Assembly: GCF_003479605.1 (NCBI RefSeq)
Contig: NZ_QUHR01000010.1
Coordinates: 12,399 to 76,398, forward strand
Reading direction: 5' to 3'
DNA: 64,000 bases
DNA from: Roseburia sp. AF12-17LB
GTDB lineage: Bacteria; Bacillota; Clostridia; Lachnospirales; Lachnospiraceae
Positions 37,114 to 46,536 of the stretch are shown piece after piece. How positions within the stretch are numbered: position 1 is the stretch's first letter; the number at the start of each line of letters is the position of its first letter. The translations under genes and the position numbers were made by a program. Below the pieces are notes generated by a model, which worked only from the letters and a program-made list of their open reading frames with translations, was not told the DNA's origin and made no database searches.

Positions 37114-37551
37114 TTAATATTCTTCCTCTTCTTCACCCTCAGAGATGTCGTTCTTCGGCTTCTTTAAGCCTTCAATGACAATGCCATTCTTCTCAGCATA
37201 ATCCCAAAGTGCAGCATGAATACCTTCTTCTGCCAGAAGGGAACAATGCACTTTAACCGGTGGAAGTCCGTCTAATGCTTCCATTACTGCTTTATTGGTT
37301 ACAAGTAATGCTTCCTGTACGGTCTTTCCCTTTACCAGTTCTGTTGCCATACTGCTGGTTGCAACTGCAGCACCACAGCCAAAGGTCTTAAACTTACAGT
37401 CCTGAATCACACCATTATCATCAATATCAAGATAGATTCGCATGATATCACCGCATTTTGCATTTCCTACTGTTCCTACTCCGCTGGCATTTTCAATCTC
37501 CCCTACATTTCTCGGATTCTGAAAATGATCCATAACTTTTTCACTATACAT
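37114..37551 (-). CDS. nifU: Iron-sulfur cluster scaffold protein (NifU/IscU type)
   Basis: This is a 145-residue scaffold on which NifS-supplied sulfur and iron are assembled into clusters. The three ligand cysteines are in NAKCGDIM (near 33), FKTFGCGAA (near 59) and VKVHCSLLAEE (near 102), as in IscU and the N-terminal part of NifU. The C-terminus adds an acidic tail (EGEEEEEY). The start has AAGGAG eight bases upstream. It follows nifS by 24 bases. Confidence 0.94.
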   Translation of the reverse strand: MYSEKVMDHFQNPRNVGEIENASGVGTVGNAKCGDIMRIYLDIDDNGVIQDCKFKTFGCGAAVATSSMATELVKGKTVQEALLVTNKAVMEALDGLPPVKVHCSLLAEEGIHAALWDYAEKNGIVIEGLKKPKNDISEGEEEEEY

Positions 37552-37575
37552 AATCGTTACTCCTTTTCTTCTCTA

Positions 37576-38754
37576 TTACTGCTGGTTCTTTACAAAATCT
37601 TCGTATAACGGTGACATGCTACGTAAATGTGCAACAATCTCTTTGATTGCGTCTACCGTGGTGTCAATCTGCTCTTTGGTGGTATCTGCGCCTAAAGTCA
37701 GGCGGAGTGAGCCATGTGCAATCTCATGTGGCAGACCAATTGCCAGCAATACATGAGACGGGTCTAAGGAACCGGAAGTACATGCTGAACCGGAGGATGC
37801 ACAAATCCCCTTCATATCTAACATAATCAGCATGGATTCTCCCTCCACAAAACGGAAGCATGCATTGACATTATTGGCAAGACGATGCTCTCTGTCTCCA
37901 TTGATTTTCACATATGGGATTTCCTTTTCAAAACGGGAAATCATGTAATCTCTCAATTCTCTTTCTCTTGCAGTACGCTCTTCCATGGAAGCAAATGCCA
38001 ACTCTGCAGCTTTACCGAAACCTACGATTCCCGGTACATTTTCCGTTCCGGCTCTTCTCTTTCTCTCCTGCGCACCACCATGTACAAAGGAGCGGATTTT
38101 TACACCTTTTCTGATATAGAGGAAACCGATTCCCTTTGGTCCGTTTAATTTATGGCCACTGCTGCTTAACATATCAATATTCATTTCATCTACCTGGATC
38201 GGCTCCTGACCAAATGCCTGTACTGCATCAGTATGGAATAAAACTCCATGTGCCTTGGCAATTGCACCAATCTCTGCAATCGGCTCGATGGTACCGATTT
38301 CATTGTTGGCAAACATAATAGAAATCAGAATGGTATCCGGACGGATTGCAGCTTCTACATCTGCCGGATTGATACGTCCATTCTCATCCACATCAAGATA
38401 AGTTACCTCAAAGCCCTGTCTTTCCAACCATTCACAGGTATGAAGAATTGCATGATGCTCAATCTTACTGGTGATGATATGTTTTCCTTTTTCTTTATAA
38501 GCTTCTGCTGTTGCTTTCAGTGCCCAGTTATCAGATTCACTTCCACCTGCCGTAAAATATATTTCTTCCGGTTTCGCACCGATTCCTGCTGCAATAATAT
38601 CTCTGGCCCTTGTTACTGCCTTGCGGCTTTCCTCACCTAATGCATAAATGGTAGATGCATTTCCATAATACCGGGTAAAATAAGGGAGCATTGCCTCCAC
38701 TACCCGCTCGTCCGTTCTTGTTGTTGCCGCATTGTCCAGATAGATTAATTCCAT
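37576..38754 (-). CDS. nifS: Cysteine desulfurase (NifS/IscS type)
   Basis: This 392-residue PLP enzyme removes sulfur from cysteine for Fe-S clusters and other thio-cofactors. MIYLDNAATTR-like start (ELIYLDNAATTR), HHAILHTCEW, the PLP lysine in SSGHKLNGPKG (near residue 203) and the persulfide cysteine in SSGSACTSGSLDPSHVL (near residue 325) are all present. It heads nifS-nifU and has AAAGGAGG nine bases before the ATG. The gene group rrf2, cysK and metY follows on the same strand. Confidence 0.95.
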   Translation of the reverse strand: MELIYLDNAATTRTDERVVEAMLPYFTRYYGNASTIYALGEESRKAVTRARDIIAAGIGAKPEEIYFTAGGSESDNWALKATAEAYKEKGKHIITSKIEHHAILHTCEWLERQGFEVTYLDVDENGRINPADVEAAIRPDTILISIMFANNEIGTIEPIAEIGAIAKAHGVLFHTDAVQAFGQEPIQVDEMNIDMLSSSGHKLNGPKGIGFLYIRKGVKIRSFVHGGAQERKRRAGTENVPGIVGFGKAAELAFASMEERTARERELRDYMISRFEKEIPYVKINGDREHRLANNVNACFRFVEGESMLIMLDMKGICASSGSACTSGSLDPSHVLLAIGLPHEIAHGSLRLTLGADTTKEQIDTTVDAIKEIVAHLRSMSPLYEDFVKNQQ

Positions 38755-38826
38755 CGGTTTTCCTCCTTTATCAATTTGCTTTATCAGCTATTTTCGTCCT
38801 ATTTCCAAGTAATTCAGTCGGAACTA

Positions 38827-38855
38827 AGAATAACACCTTAGGAATAGTATGTCAA
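38827..38855 (-). promoter_or_regulatory. Predicted promoter of nifS-nifU
   Basis: On the minus strand -35 TTGACA (38850-38855), 17-base spacer, -10 TATTCT (38827-38832). No GGTACA motif is seen here, unlike at rrf2 and cysK. Confidence 0.75.
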
Positions 38856-38906
38856 TCTTCTGCCTGGATTTATTCCTTTTGTACTTTTATTTATCCAAGA
38901 GGGTTA

Positions 38907-38939
38907 AAAGGGGAAAGGGCAGCTTTCGCTGCCCTTTCC
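38907..38939 (-). terminator. Stem-loop terminator after the amylase gene
   Basis: A perfect 12-bp stem (38912-38923 with 38928-38939, TTTC loop) is followed on the minus strand by CCTTTT. It lies about 70 bases past the amylase stop and upstream of the nifS promoter. Confidence 0.7.
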
Positions 38940-39008
38940 ATCTATCCTCTTATTTCAGACGATATACATTATAAAAACTAAACTCTCCTGTTTGCAGTTT
39001 TGCTCTGC

Positions 39009-42000
39009 TTAGACTCTTTTACGTCTTCTGTAAAGTACAACTACCGCTGCTCCTGCAACGAATAACAATACTACCATGCATGCAATCGGAGTATTATCTC
39101 CTGTCTTAACCTGCTTCTCTGCTGTTACAACAGGTGTTGCATTCGGAGTTGTAGATGCTGCTGGTTTCATATCTGTATTGCTAAGTACAATAACATACTC
39201 AGATGCATGTGAGAATTTGAAATCAACGGTTCCGTCTGCATTTACCTTTACAGCCTGAACATATTCTAATGCTCCGGTCTTTTCATTGTAATAGTAAAGG
39301 TTTGCATATTTTCCACTGTTCTCTGCACCAACGTTGACACGAAGTGTAGCATCAAATCCAAATGCTCCGTCATGTGCCAGTGAAAGTTCAATGGTCTTGT
39401 TGTCCCCAGCTAATGCTTTAATCTTATCAGCCGGGATGCTGCTCTTACCTACGGTTACACCGAGGTCTATTGCATCTTTTAATTTACTTACAATGTTCTT
39501 TCCGTTTACAATCCAGCTTACGTTGTCACTCAGCTTGAAGGTAATGGTAATATCTTTTCCAATCATGCCATTGAATACTTCTGCCGGAACTTTTGTTGTA
39601 TCTGGCATTGTAACATTAATCTTTGCTGTATCTCCCACAGCATCAATGGTATCAATTACTTCCTGGAAATCTTTACCCGGAACAGTAATGTCAAGATTAA
39701 TCTTTTTATCTGCTCTCAGCACTACAGTACCGCCATCCTTTGCTGCCGGAATGGTAACTGTTACTGTCTTATCAGAAGAAACAGTATATGTTTTACCATC
39801 ATAAAGATTTACAACTGTATTTCCTGCATATGCATTAACCGGAACTTTTACTTCTTTTGCGGTATCCTTGATATTCATACCAACATATAAGGTTGTTCCT
39901 CCATAGGATCTTGAAACTACATCATAGCCTTCCTCATCAGAACTTGCCACAACCTTTCTGCTTCCTCTTGCAAATACATCTGTGTATGCATTACGGATGC
40001 TCAGCAGATTCTTATAATGCTGATAAGTTACATTGTCCTCTGTTGCCAGAGAGAAATCCATGTCATATCTATTAGTCTGGTATGGATAATTATTTAATCC
40101 GCTTAAACCAACTTCTTCACCATAATAGATCACCGGAATACCCTTTGCAGTAAGCTGTAAGGTAGCTGCAACTAACGCTGCTGATGTTGCCTCATCCTCG
40201 GTATATCCTTTTCCGTTCATTAAGGACGCCTTAAATCCATCTTCATCATGACTGCTTAAGAACTGACCTGTCATGTATGCGTTATTAAGTGCTGTATTTC
40301 TGGAAGAAAGGAAGCTTTCTACAGAAGAAATATTACCACTGACAAAGCTTGTTGCCTGGTCATTAAAATCAAAATCAAGGTCTGCATCCATCTGACCGGT
40401 ACCTAAGGTACTACCATTTGACGCATATCCTGCGCCATAATATTCTCCAATCATCTTGAAAGACGGATTTACTTCTGTTGTAGAATTTTTAAGTGCTGCC
40501 CATGTTGTGCTGTCAACATGCTTTACTGTATCTACACGGAAGTAGTCAACACCATAATCCTTCATCCATGATGTCTGCCATTCTACTAATTTTGCTCTGA
40601 CATCTGCCTTCTCTGTTGCAAAATCCGGCAAGCCAGACTGCCATGATTTAATATCGCCTTCACTGACACTCTTATCCCTTAGCATATCAGCAAATGTTGA
40701 TTCTGTACCATATCCGGCATGGTTTACAACAATATCAACCATAATACGCATGCCACGATTATGTGCTTCGCTAATCATAGTTTCAAATTCTTCTGTTGTA
40801 CCAAGTGTAGGATTCAATTTTGTAAAATCACTTGCCCAGTATCCATGGTATGCTGCATTATAAGGAACATCTTCTGAACCTTCATCTGTTACAGCTACAC
40901 CTTTCACATTCTCTACTATTGGTGTAATCCAAATTGTATTTACACCTAAATCCTGTAAGTAATCTAACTTAGCTGTTACACCTGCAAAATCTCCACCATG
41001 ATACAGTCCCGGATTGTCTCCATATGTATCTGCACCACTTGCTGTATTATTAGATTCATTACCATCAAAGAAACGGTCTGTCACCATAAAGTAGACAACA
41101 GATTCATCCCAGTCGAAATCATTTTTGTTTTCCTTCACACGGTCTGTAATTTCAACATCCACTGTAGTACTGAATTTATTACCGTACTGGTCTGTTACAG
41201 TAATTGGTAATGTCTTAATTCCTAATGTTGTATCTGTTGTAGCAGAAATGGTAACTGCCTGCAATTCCGGTTCAATCGGCATTGCATTGCTTCCGCCAAG
41301 GGAAGAAACATCGATACTAGCACTAGCTACTTCTAATGTTTTCGTATCTGAACTATCCTGTTCAACCTTAAACTTAACAACATCATTTTCGTTGTAGTTA
41401 AAGGATTTATTCATAACTTCTGCTGTAACTGTTGCATTTAATTTATAGTATTCAAAATATGAGTAATCTGCTTTCTTGTACTCTTCACTGTTTGAATTGA
41501 ATGCATCTACAACATAAGTTCCATTTGCTTTGTAACGATAATGTGTTTTACCATCTGTCAAGCCGCTCTTTACATACTCAAAACGCTTTGTTGTATCATT
41601 GTATGTCATTGGATACTCTGTTCCGTTTACGTCAACAGCTACAGTCATATCCTTTAAGGTGCCATCTACAAATGCTGCATCATCACGATAGTAGTATGAT
41701 ACCTGTTGTTTTTCTGCATCTACTTCATAGCCAACATTATATGGCATAGCAATTTCCGGCTCACTGCCGGCTTTCATGCTGGCATAGATAACCTTCTGGT
41801 CAGAAGGGAATGTAACTGAATGGTCTCCACCATCTTTAATCCACGGATCAACTGTTGAATCTAATGCGATACAAAAATCAACCTTTGTACAGGATGGTTT
41901 TGCTGGAATTGTTATTGTCCATTTATCTCCACCTACGTATGTAAAATCGGTTAATGCTGAAGCATATCCTGATGACCATGTATAGAACTGTGGTGTAATT

Positions 42001-43577
42001 CCTTTTTCTTTTAATCCTGGATTCTCATAATCCAATACAAGGTATCTCTTTTCCATTGGTACGATTACAGGCTTCTCATGAACCGGATCTGAACCATCCA
42101 CATAATATAATACTTCATTCTCATCACCGCTTATTGTAAAAGAACGGTCTGCGGTATCAGAGCCGCCATCCCATCCCTGTGTTATGTCATAACGTGCCTT
42201 TAATCCTACTGTTTTTCCCACATTACTGCCGGCAACTGTAATGGTCTTTTTAAACCATGTCACATTATTTGCAGCATCATATTCTGTTTCATCAAAAACA
42301 TATGATCCATTTAATCCGGCATTCCACATCCACATATCAACTTTTCCCAGGTCTGTGTCTGTTGATAAATCTTCATTGTAATAATACATTGTAAATGTAT
42401 GGTCTGGAACCGGTGCCTCCCAGCTGTCCGGTGCTGTTTTATATACGGTTGTATCACCTTTTGTTCCGGTAACCCAGAGCTCAGTACTTGTTGATGTTAC
42501 AGAGACATCAATATTATCCGTCTGTGCCCCACTGTTATTATTAAAAATGCAGCTGAAATTCTGTTTTACATCCTGTGTATATACTACATCATACCATCCG
42601 GAATGGTCAGCATTTTCTGAAATCTGTCCGCCCGGCCATTCTTTTCCAACACCTGCTCCTGTTGCAGAGGCATCTGCTCCCCACATATGATTGTAAATAG
42701 TACTTCCCATTCCTGATGCAAGATAATGAATGGTTGTTACATATTTCCAATCAGCAGGTTTTGTCTCTGACAAAGAACCATCAAACCAGTACTCTGCTTC
42801 TGCCTTTCCTTTTGTAGAAAGTGTTACTCCGTCTAACTGGTTTCCATGTCCATCATCATTTAAAATGAGATCATAATCTGTGCTGTTATCTAATGTCAGA
42901 TGCATTGTATACCAGCCTTCATGACCTTCTGCTGCAGTCATGGTTTTTCCCGGCCATTCACCTGCCGGCTTATTGGTCTCATGATATATATATGCAGCAA
43001 CATCATTGCCTAATGTGCTCTTATAATTAATTGTCAGATCACATTCTGTTGGTACAGACTCTGGAATCAATGTTTCATTCTTTGAAGAATCCTTATACCA
43101 CTGATATTTTCCCTTATCATCCAATAAACAATAAATGCTTGTATCAGAAGTAAAAGTCTTAATCTGCTCAATTGCAGCTCCTTCTGTCTTTATCTCCGGT
43201 GCAGCCTTCTCAGTAGAACCTGCATCAACAAACTGAAAACCTGTCCACTCACTGCTCTGTACATCTACATAATAGAGTCCAGAACTTTCCTCATATGCAA
43301 GCTTTGGTTTTTCCTGATCCCCCCATTGTGAAATGGCGGCATTTCCTGCGCCAGCGTTATCTACCGTAGCACCGGCAGCCCAGACATTGACAACCGGTGT
43401 ATTCCATGTACTTGGTTTGTCCAGGTACAACCGGATTGTCGGGCTCGCAGCATATGCAGTGGTTGCACCACCGATTGCCGGAACCATGGTCACAATCATG
43501 GCAAATGCAAGAACCATACTGAAGATTCTGCTTACAATACCATGTTTCTTGTGAAAGCGTTCTTTTAACTTTCTCAT
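39009..43577 (-). CDS. Cell-wall-anchored multimodular alpha-amylase (GH13) with starch-binding modules
   Basis: This 1522-residue extracellular enzyme has a signal peptide (cleavage after TTAYA near residue 45), several beta-rich carbohydrate-binding modules of CBM26 type (about 48-390; for example TIHYLASGMGSTIYNHMWG near 292) and further modules to about 820. A GH13 barrel follows at about 830-1190. Its catalytic regions are DIVVNHAG (near 951), YFRVDTVKH with the nucleophile Asp (near 1015), MIGEYYGAG with the acid Glu (near 1046) and FLSSHDEDG (near 1109). The C-terminus reads KTGDNTPI, then a membrane segment and RRRKRV, a variant sorting signal. I start at 43577, where GGAGAGG is well placed. 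Confidence 0.92.
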   Translation of the reverse strand: MRKLKERFHKKHGIVSRIFSMVLAFAMIVTMVPAIGGATTAYAASPTIRLYLDKPSTWNTPVVNVWAAGATVDNAGAGNAAISQWGDQEKPKLAYEESSGLYYVDVQSSEWTGFQFVDAGSTEKAAPEIKTEGAAIEQIKTFTSDTSIYCLLDDKGKYQWYKDSSKNETLIPESVPTECDLTINYKSTLGNDVAAYIYHETNKPAGEWPGKTMTAAEGHEGWYTMHLTLDNSTDYDLILNDDGHGNQLDGVTLSTKGKAEAEYWFDGSLSETKPADWKYVTTIHYLASGMGSTIYNHMWGADASATGAGVGKEWPGGQISENADHSGWYDVVYTQDVKQNFSCIFNNNSGAQTDNIDVSVTSTSTELWVTGTKGDTTVYKTAPDSWEAPVPDHTFTMYYYNEDLSTDTDLGKVDMWMWNAGLNGSYVFDETEYDAANNVTWFKKTITVAGSNVGKTVGLKARYDITQGWDGGSDTADRSFTISGDENEVLYYVDGSDPVHEKPVIVPMEKRYLVLDYENPGLKEKGITPQFYTWSSGYASALTDFTYVGGDKWTITIPAKPSCTKVDFCIALDSTVDPWIKDGGDHSVTFPSDQKVIYASMKAGSEPEIAMPYNVGYEVDAEKQQVSYYYRDDAAFVDGTLKDMTVAVDVNGTEYPMTYNDTTKRFEYVKSGLTDGKTHYRYKANGTYVVDAFNSNSEEYKKADYSYFEYYKLNATVTAEVMNKSFNYNENDVVKFKVEQDSSDTKTLEVASASIDVSSLGGSNAMPIEPELQAVTISATTDTTLGIKTLPITVTDQYGNKFSTTVDVEITDRVKENKNDFDWDESVVYFMVTDRFFDGNESNNTASGADTYGDNPGLYHGGDFAGVTAKLDYLQDLGVNTIWITPIVENVKGVAVTDEGSEDVPYNAAYHGYWASDFTKLNPTLGTTEEFETMISEAHNRGMRIMVDIVVNHAGYGTESTFADMLRDKSVSEGDIKSWQSGLPDFATEKADVRAKLVEWQTSWMKDYGVDYFRVDTVKHVDSTTWAALKNSTTEVNPSFKMIGEYYGAGYASNGSTLGTGQMDADLDFDFNDQATSFVSGNISSVESFLSSRNTALNNAYMTGQFLSSHDEDGFKASLMNGKGYTEDEATSAALVAATLQLTAKGIPVIYYGEEVGLSGLNNYPYQTNRYDMDFSLATEDNVTYQHYKNLLSIRNAYTDVFARGSRKVVASSDEEGYDVVSRSYGGTTLYVGMNIKDTAKEVKVPVNAYAGNTVVNLYDGKTYTVSSDKTVTVTIPAAKDGGTVVLRADKKINLDITVPGKDFQEVIDTIDAVGDTAKINVTMPDTTKVPAEVFNGMIGKDITITFKLSDNVSWIVNGKNIVSKLKDAIDLGVTVGKSSIPADKIKALAGDNKTIELSLAHDGAFGFDATLRVNVGAENSGKYANLYYYNEKTGALEYVQAVKVNADGTVDFKFSHASEYVIVLSNTDMKPAASTTPNATPVVTAEKQVKTGDNTPIACMVVLLFVAGAAVVVLYRRRKRV

Positions 43578-43618
43578 CTTTCCCTCTCCTTTTCGTCGTT
43601 TCATTTTATACTTTCCTG

Positions 43619-43649
43619 CGATTACGTTTTCCCTCTGAATACGTTTTCG
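43619..43649. promoter_or_regulatory. Two cre/LacI-family-like operators downstream of the amylase promoter
   Basis: On the minus strand two copies of GAAAACGTA (within 43619-43632 and 43636-43649) fit the cre pattern TGAAANCGNTTTCA with one and two mismatches. They start 17 bases apart, downstream of the probable start site, where a CcpA or MalR-type repressor would act as a block. Confidence 0.6.
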
Positions 43650-43666
43650 CAGTTTTTCGATAATTA

Positions 43667-43672
43667 ATTATA
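43667..43672 (-). promoter_or_regulatory. Predicted -10 box of the amylase promoter
   Basis: A perfect TATAAT on the minus strand is paired only with a weak -35 (TAGCGA, 17 bases upstream), which suggests dependence on an activator. The rest of the gene-free stretch 43578-43884 is AT-rich and holds only the operators and the terminator at 43807-43836. Confidence 0.55.
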
Positions 43673-43806
43673 TTCTAATTTTTTTACTTTCGCTATCCGC
43701 AAATAAACTAAAAAAGAAATTCTTTTTTGTGCATTTTAACTAATTTCTGTCTTGAAGTGCATTTTTACAATTCATTTTATACAATTTTCGCATGATGTTT
43801 TTTTCG

Positions 43807-43836
43807 AAAAAAGGACAGCACCGATTGGTACTGTCC
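43807..43836 (-). terminator. Intrinsic terminator of the CdaR/PucR regulator gene
   Basis: A 10-bp stem with one wobble pair (43813-43822 with 43827-43836, 4-base loop) runs into six T on the minus strand. Confidence 0.85.
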
Positions 43837-43884
43837 CCTACAATTTACATAATTGAATTTTCATGATTCTGCAAAATAAGGCAG

Positions 43885-44955
43885 CTAATTCTGGTAATCC
43901 ATATGCGCAATGACCATCATAGCAATCTTAAAAGTCATGGCATCCTCGAATTTGCGGATATCAAGTCCAATCATCTTTTCCAGACGTTCTAAACGGTATA
44001 CCAGCGTATTCCGGTGGATGTACAGCTGCCTTGCTGTTTCTGAAATATTCAGGCTGTTCTCAAAAAATTTCTGGATTGTCACCATCGTTTCATCATCTAA
44101 ATCAATATTCCGCTCACCAAAAATCTCTTTGATAAACATTTCGCAAAGGCTCATCGGAAGCTGGTAAATCAGTCTGCCGATGCCAAGCTTTCCGTAGGAA
44201 ATGGTTTCCTCTTCTACATTAAAGATTCTTCCTACTTCCAGTGCCATCTTGGCTTCCTGATAAGATTTCGCAATATCCTGCAGGGTATTTACCGTATTGC
44301 CATAACCCACACGGACACGCACCATCGCTTCTGCATGCAGATTGTCTACAATTGTTTTCGCCAGATTCAGTGCTTCCTCTTCTGTTTTCAAATCTGTTGC
44401 ATCCTTAATCAGGATAATGTTCTGCTCGTCTAACTCTGTCACAAAATCCCGGTTGCGGTCTGCAAAAAGATTCTTCACCATTTCTACAATAACAGAATCT
44501 TTTCTGCCATCCACTTCTATGACATAAACCAGACGCTTTGCCTGCTCAATATGCAGCTTCTTTGCTTTATTATACATATCTACAACCAGCATATTTCCAA
44601 GAAGGATATTCTGCATAAAATTGTTCTTATCCGACTGTTCCCGGTTAGAGGCAATCAGATTTCGAATCTGGCATACTGCAAGTCTTCCCACCATATATGC
44701 TTCATCATTAGTGGAGCGTGCCAGAAGAATATATTCCACTTCCTGTTCAGCAATTACTTTAAAGAAATGAAAGCCCGACAGCATCTGGCTTTCTGCCATG
44801 GATGCTGCAAAATTCACAACCTCTGCACGCATATCTGTCTCAATCTGAAATGTTGCTGCAACCTGCTTCCCGTTTTCGTCATAAAGGGCAAGTCCGATTT
44901 TGGATATATCACTGATTTCTTCTAATGTTGTCTGTAGCTTATGATTTGAAAGCAT
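43885..44955 (-). CDS. CdaR/PucR family transcriptional regulator
   Basis: This 356-residue regulator has three parts: an N-terminal sugar-acid-sensor-like domain (about 1-130), a central degenerate GGDEF-like CdaR domain (about 140-270) and a C-terminal PucR helix-turn-helix (about 290-350; SETARQLYIHRNTLVYRL). Members activate genes for sugar acids, purines or, in Firmicutes, various carbohydrate systems. The gene lies between the amylase and an MsmX-type ABC ATPase, so sugar uptake is a fair guess. AAGGAGT sits seven bases before the chosen ATG. Confidence 0.8.
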   Translation of the reverse strand: MLSNHKLQTTLEEISDISKIGLALYDENGKQVAATFQIETDMRAEVVNFAASMAESQMLSGFHFFKVIAEQEVEYILLARSTNDEAYMVGRLAVCQIRNLIASNREQSDKNNFMQNILLGNMLVVDMYNKAKKLHIEQAKRLVYVIEVDGRKDSVIVEMVKNLFADRNRDFVTELDEQNIILIKDATDLKTEEEALNLAKTIVDNLHAEAMVRVRVGYGNTVNTLQDIAKSYQEAKMALEVGRIFNVEEETISYGKLGIGRLIYQLPMSLCEMFIKEIFGERNIDLDDETMVTIQKFFENSLNISETARQLYIHRNTLVYRLERLEKMIGLDIRKFEDAMTFKIAMMVIAHMDYQN

Positions 44956-45010
44956 TCTGCGCACTCCTTACTTATATATAATGTGAGAAAAGACTTTTAC
45001 TGATGAACAA

Positions 45011-45082
45011 AGAATGTGCCTTGGCACATTCTCGCGCCTGCGGCGGTCGCTTGCGACATCTACCTTATACGCCGCAGTGTGC
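45011..45082. repeat. GC-rich hairpin cluster upstream of repeat B copy 1
   Basis: GAATGTGC-CTTG-GCACATTC (45011-45030) is a perfect 8-bp hairpin. It is followed by CTGCGGCG paired with CGCCGCAG, with a GTCGCTTGCGAC palindrome in between. The block is much richer in GC than its surroundings, and I recognise it as repeat-like rather than coding. Confidence 0.5.
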
Positions 45083-45138
45083 ATCCTCGCGGAGCATGTT
45101 TTACTTTACAGGAAAGCAATTTCCTGTAAAGTAAAAAA
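45083..45138. repeat. Dispersed repeat family B, copy 1
   Basis: CTCGCGGAGC is followed by a perfect 17-bp inverted repeat (45099-45115 and 45120-45136, GCAA loop). The same unit recurs at 55371-55424. Its last bases merge with the T-run of the msmX terminator. Confidence 0.75.
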
Positions 45139-45163
45139 CCCGGATGCATATAGCACCCGGGTT
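45133..45163 (-). terminator. Intrinsic terminator of the MsmX-type ATPase gene
   Basis: An 11-bp stem with one wobble pair (45137-45147 with 45153-45163) runs into a T-run on the minus strand that is shared with repeat B. Confidence 0.8.
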
Positions 45164-45194
45164 ATTGCACTATATTCAGTTCGATTGTACCGAA

Positions 45195-46307
45195 TTAGTT
45201 CGTAATTGTCAATTCAGTCTCTTTGTCGAATACATGAACCTTCTCAGGATCAATAGCAAGTTTGATGTGGTCACCTAAACGAGCCGGTGTTCTGGAATCA
45301 ACTTTAGCTGTCATCTGAGCTCCTGCTGCTTCGAAGTATAATAATACTTCAGAACCAAGTAACTCATATCCGGTTACATCTGTCTCAATGATGCTGTCTT
45401 TGAAGGTTTCAATTGTAATCTGGGAATCATCGATATCTTCTGGTCTGACACCCATAACAACTGTTTTTCCGTTGTAGTTGCCTTCGATTAATTTCTTAGC
45501 TTTTGCTGGTGGTAATACAACAGTTGTATTGTCAAATGTAAGGGAAACTTTCTCTCCTTCAATATTACATTTAGCATCTACGAAGTTCATCTGTGGGGAT
45601 CCGATGAATCCAGCTACAAATAAGTTATCTGGCTCATTGTATAATTTCTGTGGAGAATCAACCTGCATGATAACACCATCTTTTAATACAACGATTCTGG
45701 TTCCTAATGTCATAGCCTCTGTCTGGTCATGTGTTACATAGATGATTGTAGCACCTAATCTATGATGCAGAGCAGAAATCTCAGAACGCATCTGTACTCT
45801 TAATTTTGCATCCAGGTTGGATAACGGCTCGTCCATAAGGAATACCTTAGGATTACGAACAATTGCACGACCCATAGCAACACGCTGTCTCTGTCCACCG
45901 GAAAGAGCCTTTGGTTTACGGTCTAATAATTTTTCAAGGTCAAGAATCTTAGCTGCTTCTTCAACTTTTCTCTTAATTTCATCCTTCGGAACTTTTCTTA
46001 ATTTTAATCCGAATGCCATATTGTCAAATACAGTCATATGTGGATACAGAGCGTAGTTCTGGAATACCATTGCGATATCTCTGTCTTTTGGTTCTACGTC
46101 GTTAACGAGTTTTCCGTCGATGTATAATTCTCCGGAAGAAATCTCCTCAAGACCTGCAATCATACGAAGTGTAGTAGATTTACCACATCCAGATGGTCCT
46201 ACGAAGATGATGAATTCCTTATCTTCTACTTCAAGGTTGAAATCCTTAACAGCTTCAAAGCCGTTTGGATAAACTTTACAAATGTTTTTTAATGATAAAC
46301 TTGCCAT
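45195..46307 (-). CDS. msmX: Sugar ABC transporter ATPase (MsmX/UgpC/MalK type)
   Basis: This 370-residue cytoplasmic ATPase energises carbohydrate uptake. Walker A is GPSGCGKSTT (near 38), the signature is LSGGQRQRVAMGRA (near 134), Walker B is VFLMDEPLSNLDAKL, and a TOBE-type C-terminal half (about 240-370) follows. No permease or binding-protein genes are adjacent, which is characteristic of MsmX, the shared multi-importer ATPase of Firmicutes. The start MASLSLKNICKV has AGGAGG 8 bases upstream. The neighbouring amylase suggests that maltodextrins are among the sugars taken up. Confidence 0.93.
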   Translation of the reverse strand: MASLSLKNICKVYPNGFEAVKDFNLEVEDKEFIIFVGPSGCGKSTTLRMIAGLEEISSGELYIDGKLVNDVEPKDRDIAMVFQNYALYPHMTVFDNMAFGLKLRKVPKDEIKRKVEEAAKILDLEKLLDRKPKALSGGQRQRVAMGRAIVRNPKVFLMDEPLSNLDAKLRVQMRSEISALHHRLGATIIYVTHDQTEAMTLGTRIVVLKDGVIMQVDSPQKLYNEPDNLFVAGFIGSPQMNFVDAKCNIEGEKVSLTFDNTTVVLPPAKAKKLIEGNYNGKTVVMGVRPEDIDDSQITIETFKDSIIETDVTGYELLGSEVLLYFEAAGAQMTAKVDSRTPARLGDHIKLAIDPEKVHVFDKETELTITN

Positions 46308-46463
46308 TGGTTTAACCTCCTAATGTTTTGTTCGTTTTTAACTGTCCTTATCATACAGGATATTGCGCACTTTGGCTATGCGAGGATTCCACAAAGATTT
46401 TTCTTTTTTTTGTATGTTCTGACTGATATTCTGTGCATTTTTTTATCTCTTCGTCAGAGTGAC

Positions 46464-46511
46464 GAAAACCCATCTCTTTCTTGTACAATCCGACGAAAGA
46501 AATGGGTTTTC
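46464..46511 (-). terminator. Intrinsic terminator of the phosphoribosyltransferase gene
   Basis: A long stem (46464-46480 with 46495-46511, one or two mismatches) ends in TTTTC on the minus strand, 26 bases past the stop. Confidence 0.7.
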
Positions 46512-46536
46512 ACTTTAGAAAATGTTTATCTTTTCT

